Source: CAZCJA01 sp964499015 | GTDB lineage: Bacteria; Elusimicrobiota; Elusimicrobia; F11 | DNA length: 24,524 nucleotides | Assembly: GCA_964499015.1 (NCBI GenBank) | Contig: CAZCJA010000033.1 | Location: 1 to 24,524 of the forward strand | Direction of reading: 5' to 3' | In this document: piece by piece, positions 14,528 through 23,447 of the stretch | Numbering within the stretch: position 1 is the stretch's first letter | How the letters are laid out: each line of letters starts with the position of its first letter | Translations under genes and position numbers: made by a program | The notes under the pieces: model-generated | The model's input: the letters and a program-made list of their open reading frames with translations, nothing else | Databases searched by the model: none | Told to the model about the DNA's origin: nothing

Positions 14528-15958
14528 ATGAAACCGGTATTAATAAACAACACCGTCCTCCGTGATGGCCAGCAATCGTTGGCCGCTACGCGCATGAAAA
14601 CATCGCAAATGGTCCCCATTGCGCCCGATCTGGACGCGATGGGGTTTGCGGGTCTTGAAACATGGGGCGGGGCGACCATCGACTCCTGTCTGCGCTACCT
14701 TCAGGAAAATCCGTTTGATCGAATTCGCACACTTAAGAAAGAGGCGCCCCATACGCCGCAGATCATGTTGTTGCGTGGGCAAAACATCGTTCAGTACGCC
14801 AGTTTCCCGGACGATGTTGTGCAAACGTTCATTCAATGCACCGCCAACGCGGGCATGGATATATTTCGCATTTTTGACGCGCTGAACGATTTGCGGAACA
14901 TGGCCGTGGCCATCCAGGCGGTCAAGAAATCCGGCAAGCACGCGCGGGGGGAGATCTGTTACACCATCAGTCCCGTGCACACGGTGGATGCGTTCGTCGA
15001 AATGGCGGTATCGCTTGAAGAAATGGGGTGCGACTCCCTCGGAATTAAAGACATGGCCGGCATTTTAGCGCCGCAAGTCGCCTTCAATCTCATCAAGAAA
15101 CTTAAGGCGAAAATTAAGATCCCTATTGTCATGCATTGCCATGACACAGCCGGGTTGGCGGCACAGTCATATTTGGCCGGGATCGAGGCCGGAGTCGACA
15201 CAATCGAAACGTCCATCGCTCCCTTTGCCAATGGGACGGCGCAGCCAGACACGATTCGGATGATGGTGATGCTGGAAGGCCACTCTCGGTATCCCGATTT
15301 TGATCGCCCTCGATTGGCCAAACTGCGTACGCACTTCGAGAAGATTTATAAAGAGCTCGGAGAATTTACCAGTCCCGCCAACGAACGCGTGGATTGTGAC
15401 GCGCTGACCTGTCAGGTCCCAGGTGGAATGCTGAGTAATTTCCGTACACAACTGAAAGAGCAGAACATGATGGATAAATTCGACCAAGTGATGCAGGAGG
15501 TCCCCTATGTCCGGAAATGTTTGGGCTGGGTCCCCTTGGTCACGCCTACGTCTCAGATTGTCGGGACGCAAGCGATGCTTAACGTGAAGTTCGGCCGTTG
15601 GAAAGTCATCTCTCAACCGGTGATTGAGGTGGCGTTGGGGCAGTATGGGCAGACACCGGCGCCGATTGATCCGGATGTTTTGAAAGAAGTTGAAAAACAA
15701 TCAGGGAAAAAACCGATTGAAGGCCGGCCGGCTGATCTCTTGCCTCCGGGGATGGACAAATGGCGCGCAGAAGTTAAAGCGAAAGAATTGCCGGCCAGCG
15801 ATGAAGTGGCGGTTCTTTACGCCATGTTCCCTCAGCAGGTGGAGGCACTGCTTAAACCCGTAAAGCCCTCGATGAAAATTCCGCCGAACGCAAAACATTT
15901 TGTGATGTCCATTGGCGGAAATAAACACGACGTGCTGGTGGAGGAGATTCCGAATTGA
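14528..15958 (+). CDS. Biotin-dependent carboxyltransferase subunit (pyruvate carboxylase B / oxaloacetate decarboxylase alpha / transcarboxylase 5S type)
   Basis: A 476-aa carboxyltransferase that moves CO2 between carboxybiotin and pyruvate/oxaloacetate. The HMGL-like TIM barrel (about residues 4-270) has metal ligands Asp13 (LRDGQQS), His203 and His205 (MHCHDTAG), and the carbamylated lysine Lys174 (LGIKDMAG). M-L-L-R-G-Q-N, F-R-I-F-D-A-L-N-D and Y-T-I-S-P-V-H-T are as in transcarboxylase 5S. The PYC/OADA domain follows (about 290-450). The usual R-D-A-H-Q-S is R-D-G-Q-Q-S here. There is no C-terminal biotinyl domain (no A-M-K-M), so the biotin carrier must be a separate protein. Setting beside methylmalonyl-CoA mutase makes methylmalonyl-CoA:pyruvate transcarboxylase or pyruvate carboxylase the main options. 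It starts 3 nt after the preceding stop without its own Shine-Dalgarno. Confidence 0.93.
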   Translation: MKPVLINNTVLRDGQQSLAATRMKTSQMVPIAPDLDAMGFAGLETWGGATIDSCLRYLQENPFDRIRTLKKEAPHTPQIMLLRGQNIVQYASFPDDVVQTFIQCTANAGMDIFRIFDALNDLRNMAVAIQAVKKSGKHARGEICYTISPVHTVDAFVEMAVSLEEMGCDSLGIKDMAGILAPQVAFNLIKKLKAKIKIPIVMHCHDTAGLAAQSYLAGIEAGVDTIETSIAPFANGTAQPDTIRMMVMLEGHSRYPDFDRPRLAKLRTHFEKIYKELGEFTSPANERVDCDALTCQVPGGMLSNFRTQLKEQNMMDKFDQVMQEVPYVRKCLGWVPLVTPTSQIVGTQAMLNVKFGRWKVISQPVIEVALGQYGQTPAPIDPDVLKEVEKQSGKKPIEGRPADLLPPGMDKWRAEVKAKELPASDEVAVLYAMFPQQVEALLKPVKPSMKIPPNAKHFVMSIGGNKHDVLVEEIPN

Positions 15959-15998
15959 ATTCACTCAGATCATTCTGCGAGTGTCAGGGGGTAAATAT

Positions 15999-16766
15999 AT
16001 GAAAGTGTATTTTTATTTATTGGCTTATCCGATGGAGGCGTTGTTGGCTTCCATGTTGCCGCCGGAGGAATTCGGATCCTATATGGCCATAGGAAGCCAG
16101 CAAATGTCGCGTGGAAAGGTCGTGTATCTGGAATTGGCGGATGATTTTAAATCAAAAGAGTTTGATTTGGATCGTGGTCGAAACGAATGTAAGCCGGATT
16201 CGACGGGAACTCTTAAGAAATCCGTTTATCTGTCTTTATATCGGGTGCTGGAGAGGATTCCGACCGAATACATTCGGACTCTTCATTTGGTGACGAAAGA
16301 CGGCCGGGATTTGGCCATTTCCCCGCAGAAGATTCAACCTGTCACCCAGCATCCGCACAGGGGGGGAGTGTTTTTTTATCAGGAGTTGGCGCCGGTACGT
16401 CCCATGGTTGTTTCCCAGCTGGATCCGTTGGATTTCGGCCAATTCCTGACCGATGAAAATAATCCACTGAGGATTCCGAAAATCCTTTACGCGCGAATGA
16501 AGCTCGGGCCAGATCCGATCCATGTAACCAACTCGGCCGATTTGCCCTATACCAACCTGCCTCATCTGCAAAATTGCATTCAGGAACTCGTTGAGGCCAA
16601 GAAAGTGACAAAGACATACGAGCGCCATTCCTACGATGATTTTATTTACAGCGCAATCGTTGACGGTATTTATCTGGCGGATCCGGGACAAGGACTCTTT
16701 TTCCCGTTTCCCGACGAGACAGCGTTAAAAGGCCCGTTTTACACGTGGTTGAGGTCGGCATTTTAA
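15999..16766 (+). CDS. Protein of unknown function within the methylmalonyl-CoA cassette
   Basis: A 255-aa soluble protein. The frame is open back to 15912 inside the preceding gene, but ATG at 15999, 7 nt after AGGGGG (15986-15991), gives a better start. The N-terminus (Y-F-Y-L-L-A-Y-P-M-E-A-L-L-A-S, then P-P-E-E-F-G-S-Y-M-A-I-G) is mildly hydrophobic but lacks a clear signal peptide. Later features are R-G-K-V-V-Y-L-E-L, R-T-L-H-L-V-T-K-D-G-R-D-L, an acidic/aromatic stretch around Y-D-D-F-I-Y and a Pro/Phe-rich C-terminal part. No catalytic motif stands out and I recognise no family. Its place between the carboxyltransferase and the pyrophosphatase, on the same strand with short spacers, suggests a role in the same pathway, perhaps regulatory or structural. 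Confidence 0.8.
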   Translation: MKVYFYLLAYPMEALLASMLPPEEFGSYMAIGSQQMSRGKVVYLELADDFKSKEFDLDRGRNECKPDSTGTLKKSVYLSLYRVLERIPTEYIRTLHLVTKDGRDLAISPQKIQPVTQHPHRGGVFFYQELAPVRPMVVSQLDPLDFGQFLTDENNPLRIPKILYARMKLGPDPIHVTNSADLPYTNLPHLQNCIQELVEAKKVTKTYERHSYDDFIYSAIVDGIYLADPGQGLFFPFPDETALKGPFYTWLRSAF

Positions 16767-16787
16767 TCTTAAGGAGTATTAACACCT

Positions 16788-19130
16788 ATGAATCATGAGT
16801 TACCAGCTTATTTTCTGATTGCACCGCTTTCATCTCTGTTGGCGCTTGGTTTTGCCTTCTTCTTCTATTGGCAAATGACCCAGGCCGAAGAAGGCACTGA
16901 GAAAATGAAAGAGATCGCCTTGTATGTTCGTGAGGGTGCGCACGCGTACCTGCGTAAGCAATACCAGGTGGTCGGCATCGTCTTTGTCGTGTTGTTCGTC
17001 TTGTTCTGCATTTTGGCTTGGGCCGATGTGCAAAATGTGTTTGTTCCGATTGCCTTTTTGACCGGCGGGTTCTTTTCGGGGTTATGCGGATTTCTAGGTA
17101 TGAAGACCGCAACCATGGCATCCAATAGAACTGCGTGGGGCGCAAAGATTTCTCTAAACCGCGGCCTTCAAGTGGCCTTTCGATCCGGCGCAGTGATGGG
17201 GCTTGTGGTGGTCGGTTTCGGCTTGTTCGACATCGCGTTGTGGTACGTTCTGCTCGATCTTGTTTTCGAAAACAATTGGTTCGGGATGGGACAACAGTTG
17301 ATTGCCCATGCTGGTCTTGCGGAAACTTGGACGACGGAATTGATGCGGACCCCGCAAGTGGCCCATGCGAAACTGGTGGAAATAACAACGGTGATGATCA
17401 CTTTCGGGATGGGGGCCAGCACCCAAGCGTTGTTCGCCCGGGTGGGAGGAGGAATATTTACCAAAGCCGCAGATGTGGGCGCGGATTTGGTTGGAAAAGT
17501 GGAAGCGGGCATTCCTGAAGACGATCCGCGCAACCCGGCGGTTATCGCCGATAACGTAGGAGACAATGTAGGCGATGTAGCCGGCATGGGCGCCGATTTG
17601 TACGAATCGTATTGTGGATCTATTTTGGCAACCGCAGCTCTCGGAGCCGCGCTTGCTCCAAAAGAAGGGACGACCTTGTTGGCCTATGTTATGGCCCCGC
17701 TCCTGATCGCGGGGATCGGCAATATTCTTTCTCTAATCGGAATTTTTGCCGTTCGGTGCAAGGAAGAAGATGAACAAAAAGAACTGCTGTCGGCTCTGGG
17801 CCGGGGCGTATGGATCTCATCGGTTCTTATCCTTATTTGTTCAGCCGCCGTGTGCCAGGCGCTTAATTTAGGATGGGGAATTTTTGGCGCGGTGGTCATG
17901 GGCCTGGGGGCGGGAATTGTCATCGGCCGATCCACCGAATATTACACCTCCGATGGATTTTCTCCAACGAAAAGCGTTTCTGATCAGGCGCGTATGGGAC
18001 CGGCCACAACTATTATTGAAGGGTTGGCCGTGGGCATGAATTCGACGGCCATTCCAGTTATGGCGGTGGTGGTAGCGATTCTCTCGTCCTATGGCTTTGC
18101 GGGCGGATTTTCCAACGCCGGCTACGGCCTTTATGGAATTTCCATCGCGGCGGTGGGAATGCTTTCAACTTTGGGTATCACGCTCGCAACAGATGCATAC
18201 GGGCCGATTGCCGACAACGCCGGCGGAAACGCAGAAATGTCGGGACTGGGGCCGGATGTTCGTTCCCGCACCGATACGCTTGACATGCTGGGCAACACAA
18301 CCGCGGCGACCGGAAAAGGATTTGCGGTGGCCTCCGCCGCTCTCACCGCGCTTGCGCTTTTGGCGGCCTATCTGGAAGAGATCAAGCTTTGGATCAATAG
18401 GTTCGCCAACGAAAACGGCGGGCTTTTTGTGATCAAGGGATCTGGCTACGCCTTCTCGCTTCCTGGCGCGCCGGTGCCTGTCGACGGCACGATCCTTATT
18501 CCATTGGCGCAGAGCAAAATTTCAGATTTCGTCAGAGCCTACGATCTGACGATCATGAATCCAATGTTGTTGAGCGGTTTATTCGTCGGCGTGATGGGCA
18601 GTTTTTATTTCAGCGGCCTTACCATGAAAGCGGTGGGCCGCGCGGCCGGGCGTATGGTGGAGGAAGTTCGCAGACAATTCAAAGATCATCCAGGGATCAT
18701 GAAGGGAACAGAGAAACCCGATTACGCGCGTTGTGTGGCGATCTCCACCGCAGGCGCTCAGCGGGAAATGATTGCCCCTGCGCTCCTCGCATTGGGAATT
18801 CCGCTTGCCACCGGTTTGATTCTAGGCATTCCAGGGGTGATCGGTCTTTTGACTGGTGGAATGGCTGGGGGGTTTGTGATTGCGATTATGATGAACAACG
18901 CGGGCGGATCTTGGGACAACTCCAAAAAATATATTGAAAAAGGGCATTTCGGAGGAAAAGGATCGTCCGCTCACAAAGCGGCGGTGGTCGGGGATACCGT
19001 TGGTGATCCATTCAAAGACACGTCAGGTCCGTCACTGAATATCTTGATTAAGCTCATGGCGATGGTGGCGATCGTTACGGCGGGAATCATCGTCGCGTAT
19101 GGAAATTTATTTCAGAGGTTTTTCTTTTAG
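16788..19130 (+). CDS. hppA: Membrane-bound ion-translocating pyrophosphatase, K+-dependent type
   Basis: A 780-aa, roughly 16-helix integral membrane protein that hydrolyses PPi and pumps H+ and/or Na+ out of the cytoplasm. The family core is unmistakable: D-V-G-A-D-L-V-G-K-V-E, then E-D-D-P-R-N-P, then D-N-V-G-D-N-V-G-D-V-A-G-M-G-A-D-L-Y-E-S-Y at about 17480-17610. The C-terminal substrate loops are G-G-S-W-D-N-S-K-K-Y and A-V-V-G-D-T-V-G-D-P-F-K-D-T-S-G-P at about 18904-19030. The diagnostic G-N-T-T-A-A-T-G-K-G has Ala where K+-independent enzymes have Lys, so K+ activation is expected. Proton versus sodium specificity cannot be settled by eye. It is longer than many bacterial members (about 670-720 aa). 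AAGGAG at about 16770-16775 supports the start. It links PPi released by biosynthesis or PPDK to energy conservation. The next gene starts 3 nt after its stop. Confidence 0.97.
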   Translation: MNHELPAYFLIAPLSSLLALGFAFFFYWQMTQAEEGTEKMKEIALYVREGAHAYLRKQYQVVGIVFVVLFVLFCILAWADVQNVFVPIAFLTGGFFSGLCGFLGMKTATMASNRTAWGAKISLNRGLQVAFRSGAVMGLVVVGFGLFDIALWYVLLDLVFENNWFGMGQQLIAHAGLAETWTTELMRTPQVAHAKLVEITTVMITFGMGASTQALFARVGGGIFTKAADVGADLVGKVEAGIPEDDPRNPAVIADNVGDNVGDVAGMGADLYESYCGSILATAALGAALAPKEGTTLLAYVMAPLLIAGIGNILSLIGIFAVRCKEEDEQKELLSALGRGVWISSVLILICSAAVCQALNLGWGIFGAVVMGLGAGIVIGRSTEYYTSDGFSPTKSVSDQARMGPATTIIEGLAVGMNSTAIPVMAVVVAILSSYGFAGGFSNAGYGLYGISIAAVGMLSTLGITLATDAYGPIADNAGGNAEMSGLGPDVRSRTDTLDMLGNTTAATGKGFAVASAALTALALLAAYLEEIKLWINRFANENGGLFVIKGSGYAFSLPGAPVPVDGTILIPLAQSKISDFVRAYDLTIMNPMLLSGLFVGVMGSFYFSGLTMKAVGRAAGRMVEEVRRQFKDHPGIMKGTEKPDYARCVAISTAGAQREMIAPALLALGIPLATGLILGIPGVIGLLTGGMAGGFVIAIMMNNAGGSWDNSKKYIEKGHFGGKGSSAHKAAVVGDTVGDPFKDTSGPSLNILIKLMAMVAIVTAGIIVAYGNLFQRFFF

Positions 19131-19133
19131 GCC

Positions 19134-21263
19134 ATGAAAAGAGCGAATGAATCCATAAATGTATTTGAGCCGGTCGCCTACGATGTATGGCGGGCGTCGG
19201 TTGAAAAGGAACTTAAGGGGGCTCCTTTTGATAGAAAACTCGTTTCCTCAACATTCGAAAACATTTCCCTTCAACCGCTTTATACGGCTTCGGACATTGC
19301 CGATATAGATACCCTTTCATCATTTCCGGGGTTTCCGCCTTATGCGCGCGGTGGCCGTGCGTCCGGGTTCACAAGAAAAGGCTGGGATGTTTCGCAGGAA
19401 CTGGACTTTGCGAGCGCCGGCGAATTTAATGAGGCGGCCCGCAATTCGGTAGACCGGGGGCTAACAGCGCTCAATATCGTTCTAGATAAGGCCACCCGCA
19501 ACGGCCACGACCCAGATTGGGCCGAGTCCGGTGAGATCGGAGTGGGCGGGCTTTCCATCGCGACAATGGAAGATTTGGACCGCGCATTGGCCGGTATCGA
19601 TTTGGAAAAAACATCTCTTTTCATTCGGTCGGGTTCCTCGGCGCTCCCGGTCGCGGCCTTGCTAATGGCTCTTGTTCACCGCCGCGGGCAAAACCCCCAA
19701 AATTTGCGGGGCTGCATTGAAATGGATCCCCTGGGTGTCATTTCCCACGAAGGTAGCTTGCCGCAATCGCTGGAAGGAGCCNNNNNNNNNNCCACCCGCG
19801 AAATGAGCATCCTCACGCGCTGGGCACAGGAACACGCGCCCCAACTGCAAACTATTTGCGTTCATACTCGCGCCTGGCACGAGAGCGGCGGAAACGCCGT
19901 CCAGGAATTGGCATTCGGGTTGGCGACCGGTGTTGAGTACCTTCGTTCGATGATGGGACACGGGCTCCCCGTTAATACGGTAGCTCCGCGTCTTCGTTTT
20001 GCTATGACGGTGGGAAACCAATTTTTTATGGAAATTTCAAAGCTGCGCGCGGTGCGCCTTTTGTGGAGCCAGGCTGTGGCAACACTCGGAGGCAATGACG
20101 TCTCGCAGCGACTCCATATTCATGCGAGAACGTCCCACCGCAACAAAACTGTTTTTGATGCGCATGTGAATCTGTTGCGTGGAACCGTGGAAGCTTTCGC
20201 CGCTATCGTCGGCGGAGTCGATAGTCTTCAGGTCGGCGCATTTGACGAGGCATTTAAAACACCTGACGATTTTTCCAGGCGGCTCGCGCGAAACACACAG
20301 CTCGTACTGGAAAACGAATGCCACTTAACCTCTTTCATTGATCCGGCAGGCGGGTCTTTCTACGTCGAAAAATTAACGCAGCAATTGGCGCAGGCCGCTT
20401 GGGAATTGTTCCAGAAGGTGGAAGGACTTGGCGGTATGGCAAAAGCTCTGCAGAAGGGATTTGTCCAAGACGAAATCGAAAAGGTGCAGAAAGAACGACG
20501 GCAGGCCGTTGCAACCCGAAAATCAGTCATCGTGGGGACAACAAAATACGCGAATCCGTGGGAGAAAAAACCACAGGAAACAAAAAAGATCAGCGGAATT
20601 TTTCAGCAAAAACGTCGGCAGCAAATTACCGCTTATAGGACCCAGTCTGAGGATGAGGCAAATCAACTGGTTTTGCAGCAGCTCGGGCAGATTGTCGAGT
20701 CGCAGGATAGTTCTCTGTTTGACGCTTGCGTTTCGGCCATCAAGAATGGCGCAACGCTAGGGGAAATAACTCGATCAATTCGCATCAGCGATACGCCCCT
20801 TAAGAATATTCGTTCCGTTCAACTTGAGCGTTCGGCTCAGCCGTTTGAGCGGCTTCGACAACGACAAGCCCAGCCCCCCACGGTATTCTTGGCGACCATG
20901 GGGCCGGCCAGTCAGCACCGTGCACGGGCCGACTTCGCGCGAGACTTTTTGGAAGTCGCGGGTGTAAACATCGTTTATCCAAAAGGATTTGATATCCCCG
21001 GGAAAGCAGTTTCGGCCGCAATCGAAGCAAATCCCCGTATCGTGGTGATTTGTTCGACGGATGAAACATATCCGCAGCTTGTTCCGCCGCTGGTCGAAGG
21101 ATTAAAAAAAGGAATTCCGGGTGTTCTGGTGGTTTTGGCCGGTTATCCCATTGATCATGTTGACGAATTTAAGAAATTAGGCGTGGACGAATTCATTCAT
21201 TTGAGGGCAAACGCGCTTGAGGTTTTGGAGCGATTAATTGGTTCGGAGGTGGGAAAACCATGA
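19134..21263 (+). CDS. mutA: Methylmalonyl-CoA mutase small (beta) subunit, contains an assembly gap
   Basis: The 709-codon frame (four codons unknown across the Ns at 19782-19791) encodes the small subunit of heterodimeric methylmalonyl-CoA mutase. The barrel part shows P-L-Y-T, S-F-P-G-F-P-P-Y-A-R-G, A-L-N-I-V-L-D, D-P-L-G and E-N-E-C-H-L-T-S-F-I-D-P-A-G-G-S. The C-terminal Rossmann-like domain (A-T-M-G-P-A-S-Q-H) lacks the D-x-H-x-x-G cobalamin motif, as expected for the non-catalytic subunit. It pairs with the large subunit encoded next, which overlaps by 4 nt (ATGA), and they are probably made in equal amounts by coupled translation. The start 3 nt after the hppA stop lacks a Shine-Dalgarno. 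The length is somewhat above the roughly 640 aa of the Propionibacterium subunit. Confidence 0.95.
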   Translation: MKRANESINVFEPVAYDVWRASVEKELKGAPFDRKLVSSTFENISLQPLYTASDIADIDTLSSFPGFPPYARGGRASGFTRKGWDVSQELDFASAGEFNEAARNSVDRGLTALNIVLDKATRNGHDPDWAESGEIGVGGLSIATMEDLDRALAGIDLEKTSLFIRSGSSALPVAALLMALVHRRGQNPQNLRGCIEMDPLGVISHEGSLPQSLEGAXXXXTREMSILTRWAQEHAPQLQTICVHTRAWHESGGNAVQELAFGLATGVEYLRSMMGHGLPVNTVAPRLRFAMTVGNQFFMEISKLRAVRLLWSQAVATLGGNDVSQRLHIHARTSHRNKTVFDAHVNLLRGTVEAFAAIVGGVDSLQVGAFDEAFKTPDDFSRRLARNTQLVLENECHLTSFIDPAGGSFYVEKLTQQLAQAAWELFQKVEGLGGMAKALQKGFVQDEIEKVQKERRQAVATRKSVIVGTTKYANPWEKKPQETKKISGIFQQKRRQQITAYRTQSEDEANQLVLQQLGQIVESQDSSLFDACVSAIKNGATLGEITRSIRISDTPLKNIRSVQLERSAQPFERLRQRQAQPPTVFLATMGPASQHRARADFARDFLEVAGVNIVYPKGFDIPGKAVSAAIEANPRIVVICSTDETYPQLVPPLVEGLKKGIPGVLVVLAGYPIDHVDEFKKLGVDEFIHLRANALEVLERLIGSEVGKP
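19782..19791. other. Assembly gap of ten Ns inside mutA
   Basis: A run of exactly ten Ns follows ...GGAGCC and precedes CCACCCGCG. The size is typical of a scaffolder placeholder and not a measured gap. The reading frame stays open across it, and a two-base overlap joining the two sides would also keep the frame. Confidence 0.95.
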
Positions 21264-23434
21264 TTGCCCATCCAGACTTCACAAAAATATCTTTCAACCC
21301 GCCTGTTCCCGATGTTTCTTTCCAGTCGTGGCAAGCGGCTGTCGAGAAAGAAACCGGGCTTTCGTTTAATGAATGGGCCGCCAAAAACATCGATCAGATG
21401 GATGTGAAGCCGTTATACCGGCCTGAGGACCTGCCCAATGCCGCCGCCTTGAATTCCATGCCCGGCTTCCCGCCTTACATTCGGGGGCCATATCCCACCA
21501 TGTATGTGACGCGGCCTTGGACGGTGCGGCAATACGCAGGCTTTTCCACTGCGGAGGAAAGCAACGCTTTCTATCGTCGGAATTTAGCGGCCGGGCAAAA
21601 AGGTTTGTCGGTTGCCTTTGATTTGCCCACGCACCGCGGATACGATTCGGATCATCCGCGCGCGTTTGCGGATGTGGGAAAAGCGGGCGTGGCGATCAAT
21701 TCCGTCCTCGATATGAAAATCTTGTTCGATCAGATTCCGTTGGACCGAATTTCCGTTTCAATGACAATGAATGGGGCGGTGCTTCCGATCCTGGCTTTTT
21801 ACATTGTGGCTGCCGAGGAACAAGGTGTTGCGTTGGATAAGCTTTCCGGGACCATTCAAAACGACATCTTGAAGGAATATCTGGTTCGCAACACCTACAT
21901 TTACCCACCCGCGTCCTCGATGCGAATTGTGGCGGATATTTTTTCTTTCACGTCACAGTACATGCCCAAATTCAACAGCATCAGTATTTCGGGCTATCAC
22001 ATGCAGGAGGCGGGAGCCACCGTGGATTTGGAAATGGCATATACGCTGGCTGATGGGTGGGAATATGTGCGCACGGGGCTTAAAGCCGGAATCGACATAG
22101 ATTCGTTCGCGCCTCGACTCTCGTTTTTCTGGGCGCAGGGTAAGAACTTTTTTATGGAGATCGCCAAAATGCGCGCGGCCCGCGCGTTGTGGGCGCAGAT
22201 CATCCGGTCTTATGATCCCAAAAACCCGAAATCGATGGCGCTCCGAACACATTCCCAGACATCGGGATGGAGTTTGACCGAACAAGATCCGTTTAACAAC
22301 GTGATACGTACTTGTGTGGAGGCAATGGCGGCAACCCATGGGCACACGCAGTCGCTGCACACCAATTCGCTCGACGAGGCGATTGCTCTTCCCTCGGAGT
22401 TTTCGGCGCGGATCGCGCGCAACACGCAGCTGTTTTTACAAGACGAAACCGACCTCTGCCGCGTGATCGACCCATGGGGCGGGTCGTATCTTGTAGAGGC
22501 GTTAACCACGGCCTTGCAGAGCCGCGCTTGGGAACACATTCAGGAAGTGGAGAGAATGGGTGGAATGTCAAAAGCAATTGAGACGGGGCTTCCGAAATTG
22601 CGCATCGAAGAAGCGGCTGCCCGCCGCCAGGCCCGCATCGATTCCGGCGTTGAATCGATTGTCGGTATGAATCTGTATCGTCTGGAAAAATTCGAACCTT
22701 TGGATGTGTTGGAGGTGGATAACGCGGCGGTCCGTGAATCACAAATGAAAAGGCTGGAAACTCTCAGGGGAAATCGCGACTACGCGGCGGTTAAATCAGC
22801 GCTTGACGCCTTGACGCAATGCGCGGAAAAAGGGGGTGGGAACTTGCTGGCGCTCGCCGTGGAGGCGGCGCGTGCACGCGCTTCATTGGGGGAGATATCC
22901 TCCGCGCTTGAAAAGGTGTTTGGGCGGCACAAAGCCCTTATTAAAACTGTGTCTGGAGTGTATCAATCGGAATACGCCAAAACGGACCATATGGAAAAAG
23001 TTCAACAGCTCATAGAGTCGTTTGTTCAAAAAGACGGAAGGCGCCCGCGCATCCTGATCACCAAAATGGGACAGGACGGTCACGATCGGGGGGCCAAAGT
23101 GGTTGCCACAGCCTATGCGGACATGGGGTTTGACGTGGACATCGGGCCATTGTTTCAGACGCCGGAAGAAGCCGCGCGCATGGCGGTGGAAAATGACGTT
23201 CATGTTATCGGCGTTAGCTCGCTGGCAGGCGGGCACAAGGCGCTGGTGCCGCAACTGCTGGCGGAATTAAAAAAACACGATCGAGCCGAAATTATGATCA
23301 TCGTTGGCGGCGTTATTCCACCGCAGGATTACGATTTTCTCAAAGCCAACGGCGCCGCCGCTATTTTCGGGCCAGGGACCGTTCTTCCGGAAGCGGCACG
23401 GATCATATTGGAGGAGCTCCATCGACGGGTTTAA
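21260..23434 (+). CDS. mutB: Methylmalonyl-CoA mutase large (alpha, catalytic) subunit, B12-dependent
   Basis: A 724-aa catalytic subunit that isomerises (R)-methylmalonyl-CoA and succinyl-CoA by adenosylcobalamin radical chemistry. Substrate-barrel signatures are present: Y-P-T-M-Y82-V-T-R-P-W, G-L-S-V-A-F-D-L-P-T-H-R-G-Y-D-S-D, S-M-T-M-N-G-A-V-L-P, G-T-I-Q-N-D-I-L-K-E and I-S-G-Y-H247-M-Q-E-A-G-A. The C-terminal cobalamin domain (about residues 590-720) has the base-off motif D606-x-H608-x-x-G611, then G-V-S-S-L-A-G-G-H and I-I-V-G-G-V-I-P. Length matches the Propionibacterium large subunit (728 aa). The methylmalonyl-CoA rather than isobutyryl-CoA type is supported by the partner subunit and by the epimerase downstream. 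It overlaps mutA by 4 nt, and meaB starts 13 nt after its stop. Confidence 0.98.
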   Translation: MIAHPDFTKISFNPPVPDVSFQSWQAAVEKETGLSFNEWAAKNIDQMDVKPLYRPEDLPNAAALNSMPGFPPYIRGPYPTMYVTRPWTVRQYAGFSTAEESNAFYRRNLAAGQKGLSVAFDLPTHRGYDSDHPRAFADVGKAGVAINSVLDMKILFDQIPLDRISVSMTMNGAVLPILAFYIVAAEEQGVALDKLSGTIQNDILKEYLVRNTYIYPPASSMRIVADIFSFTSQYMPKFNSISISGYHMQEAGATVDLEMAYTLADGWEYVRTGLKAGIDIDSFAPRLSFFWAQGKNFFMEIAKMRAARALWAQIIRSYDPKNPKSMALRTHSQTSGWSLTEQDPFNNVIRTCVEAMAATHGHTQSLHTNSLDEAIALPSEFSARIARNTQLFLQDETDLCRVIDPWGGSYLVEALTTALQSRAWEHIQEVERMGGMSKAIETGLPKLRIEEAAARRQARIDSGVESIVGMNLYRLEKFEPLDVLEVDNAAVRESQMKRLETLRGNRDYAAVKSALDALTQCAEKGGGNLLALAVEAARARASLGEISSALEKVFGRHKALIKTVSGVYQSEYAKTDHMEKVQQLIESFVQKDGRRPRILITKMGQDGHDRGAKVVATAYADMGFDVDIGPLFQTPEEAARMAVENDVHVIGVSSLAGGHKALVPQLLAELKKHDRAEIMIIVGGVIPPQDYDFLKANGAAAIFGPGTVLPEAARIILEELHRRV

Positions 23435-23447
23435 GTCTCCATCATTG

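Noticed and set aside
15700..15958. Possible biotinyl domain at the end of the carboxyltransferase
   Set aside because: There is no A/V-M-K-M biotinylation motif and no characteristic biotinyl fold signature. The protein ends after the PYC/OADA domain.
20880..21260. Cobalamin-binding site in the small mutase subunit
   Set aside because: The Rossmann-like domain is present, but D-x-H-x-x-G is replaced by G-P-A-S-Q-H. This is normal for the non-catalytic subunit and not a damaged gene.
23304..23447. Long N-terminal extension of MeaB starting inside mutB
   Set aside because: It would overlap the conserved cobalamin domain of mutB by about 130 nt, and family length fits the ATG at 23448.
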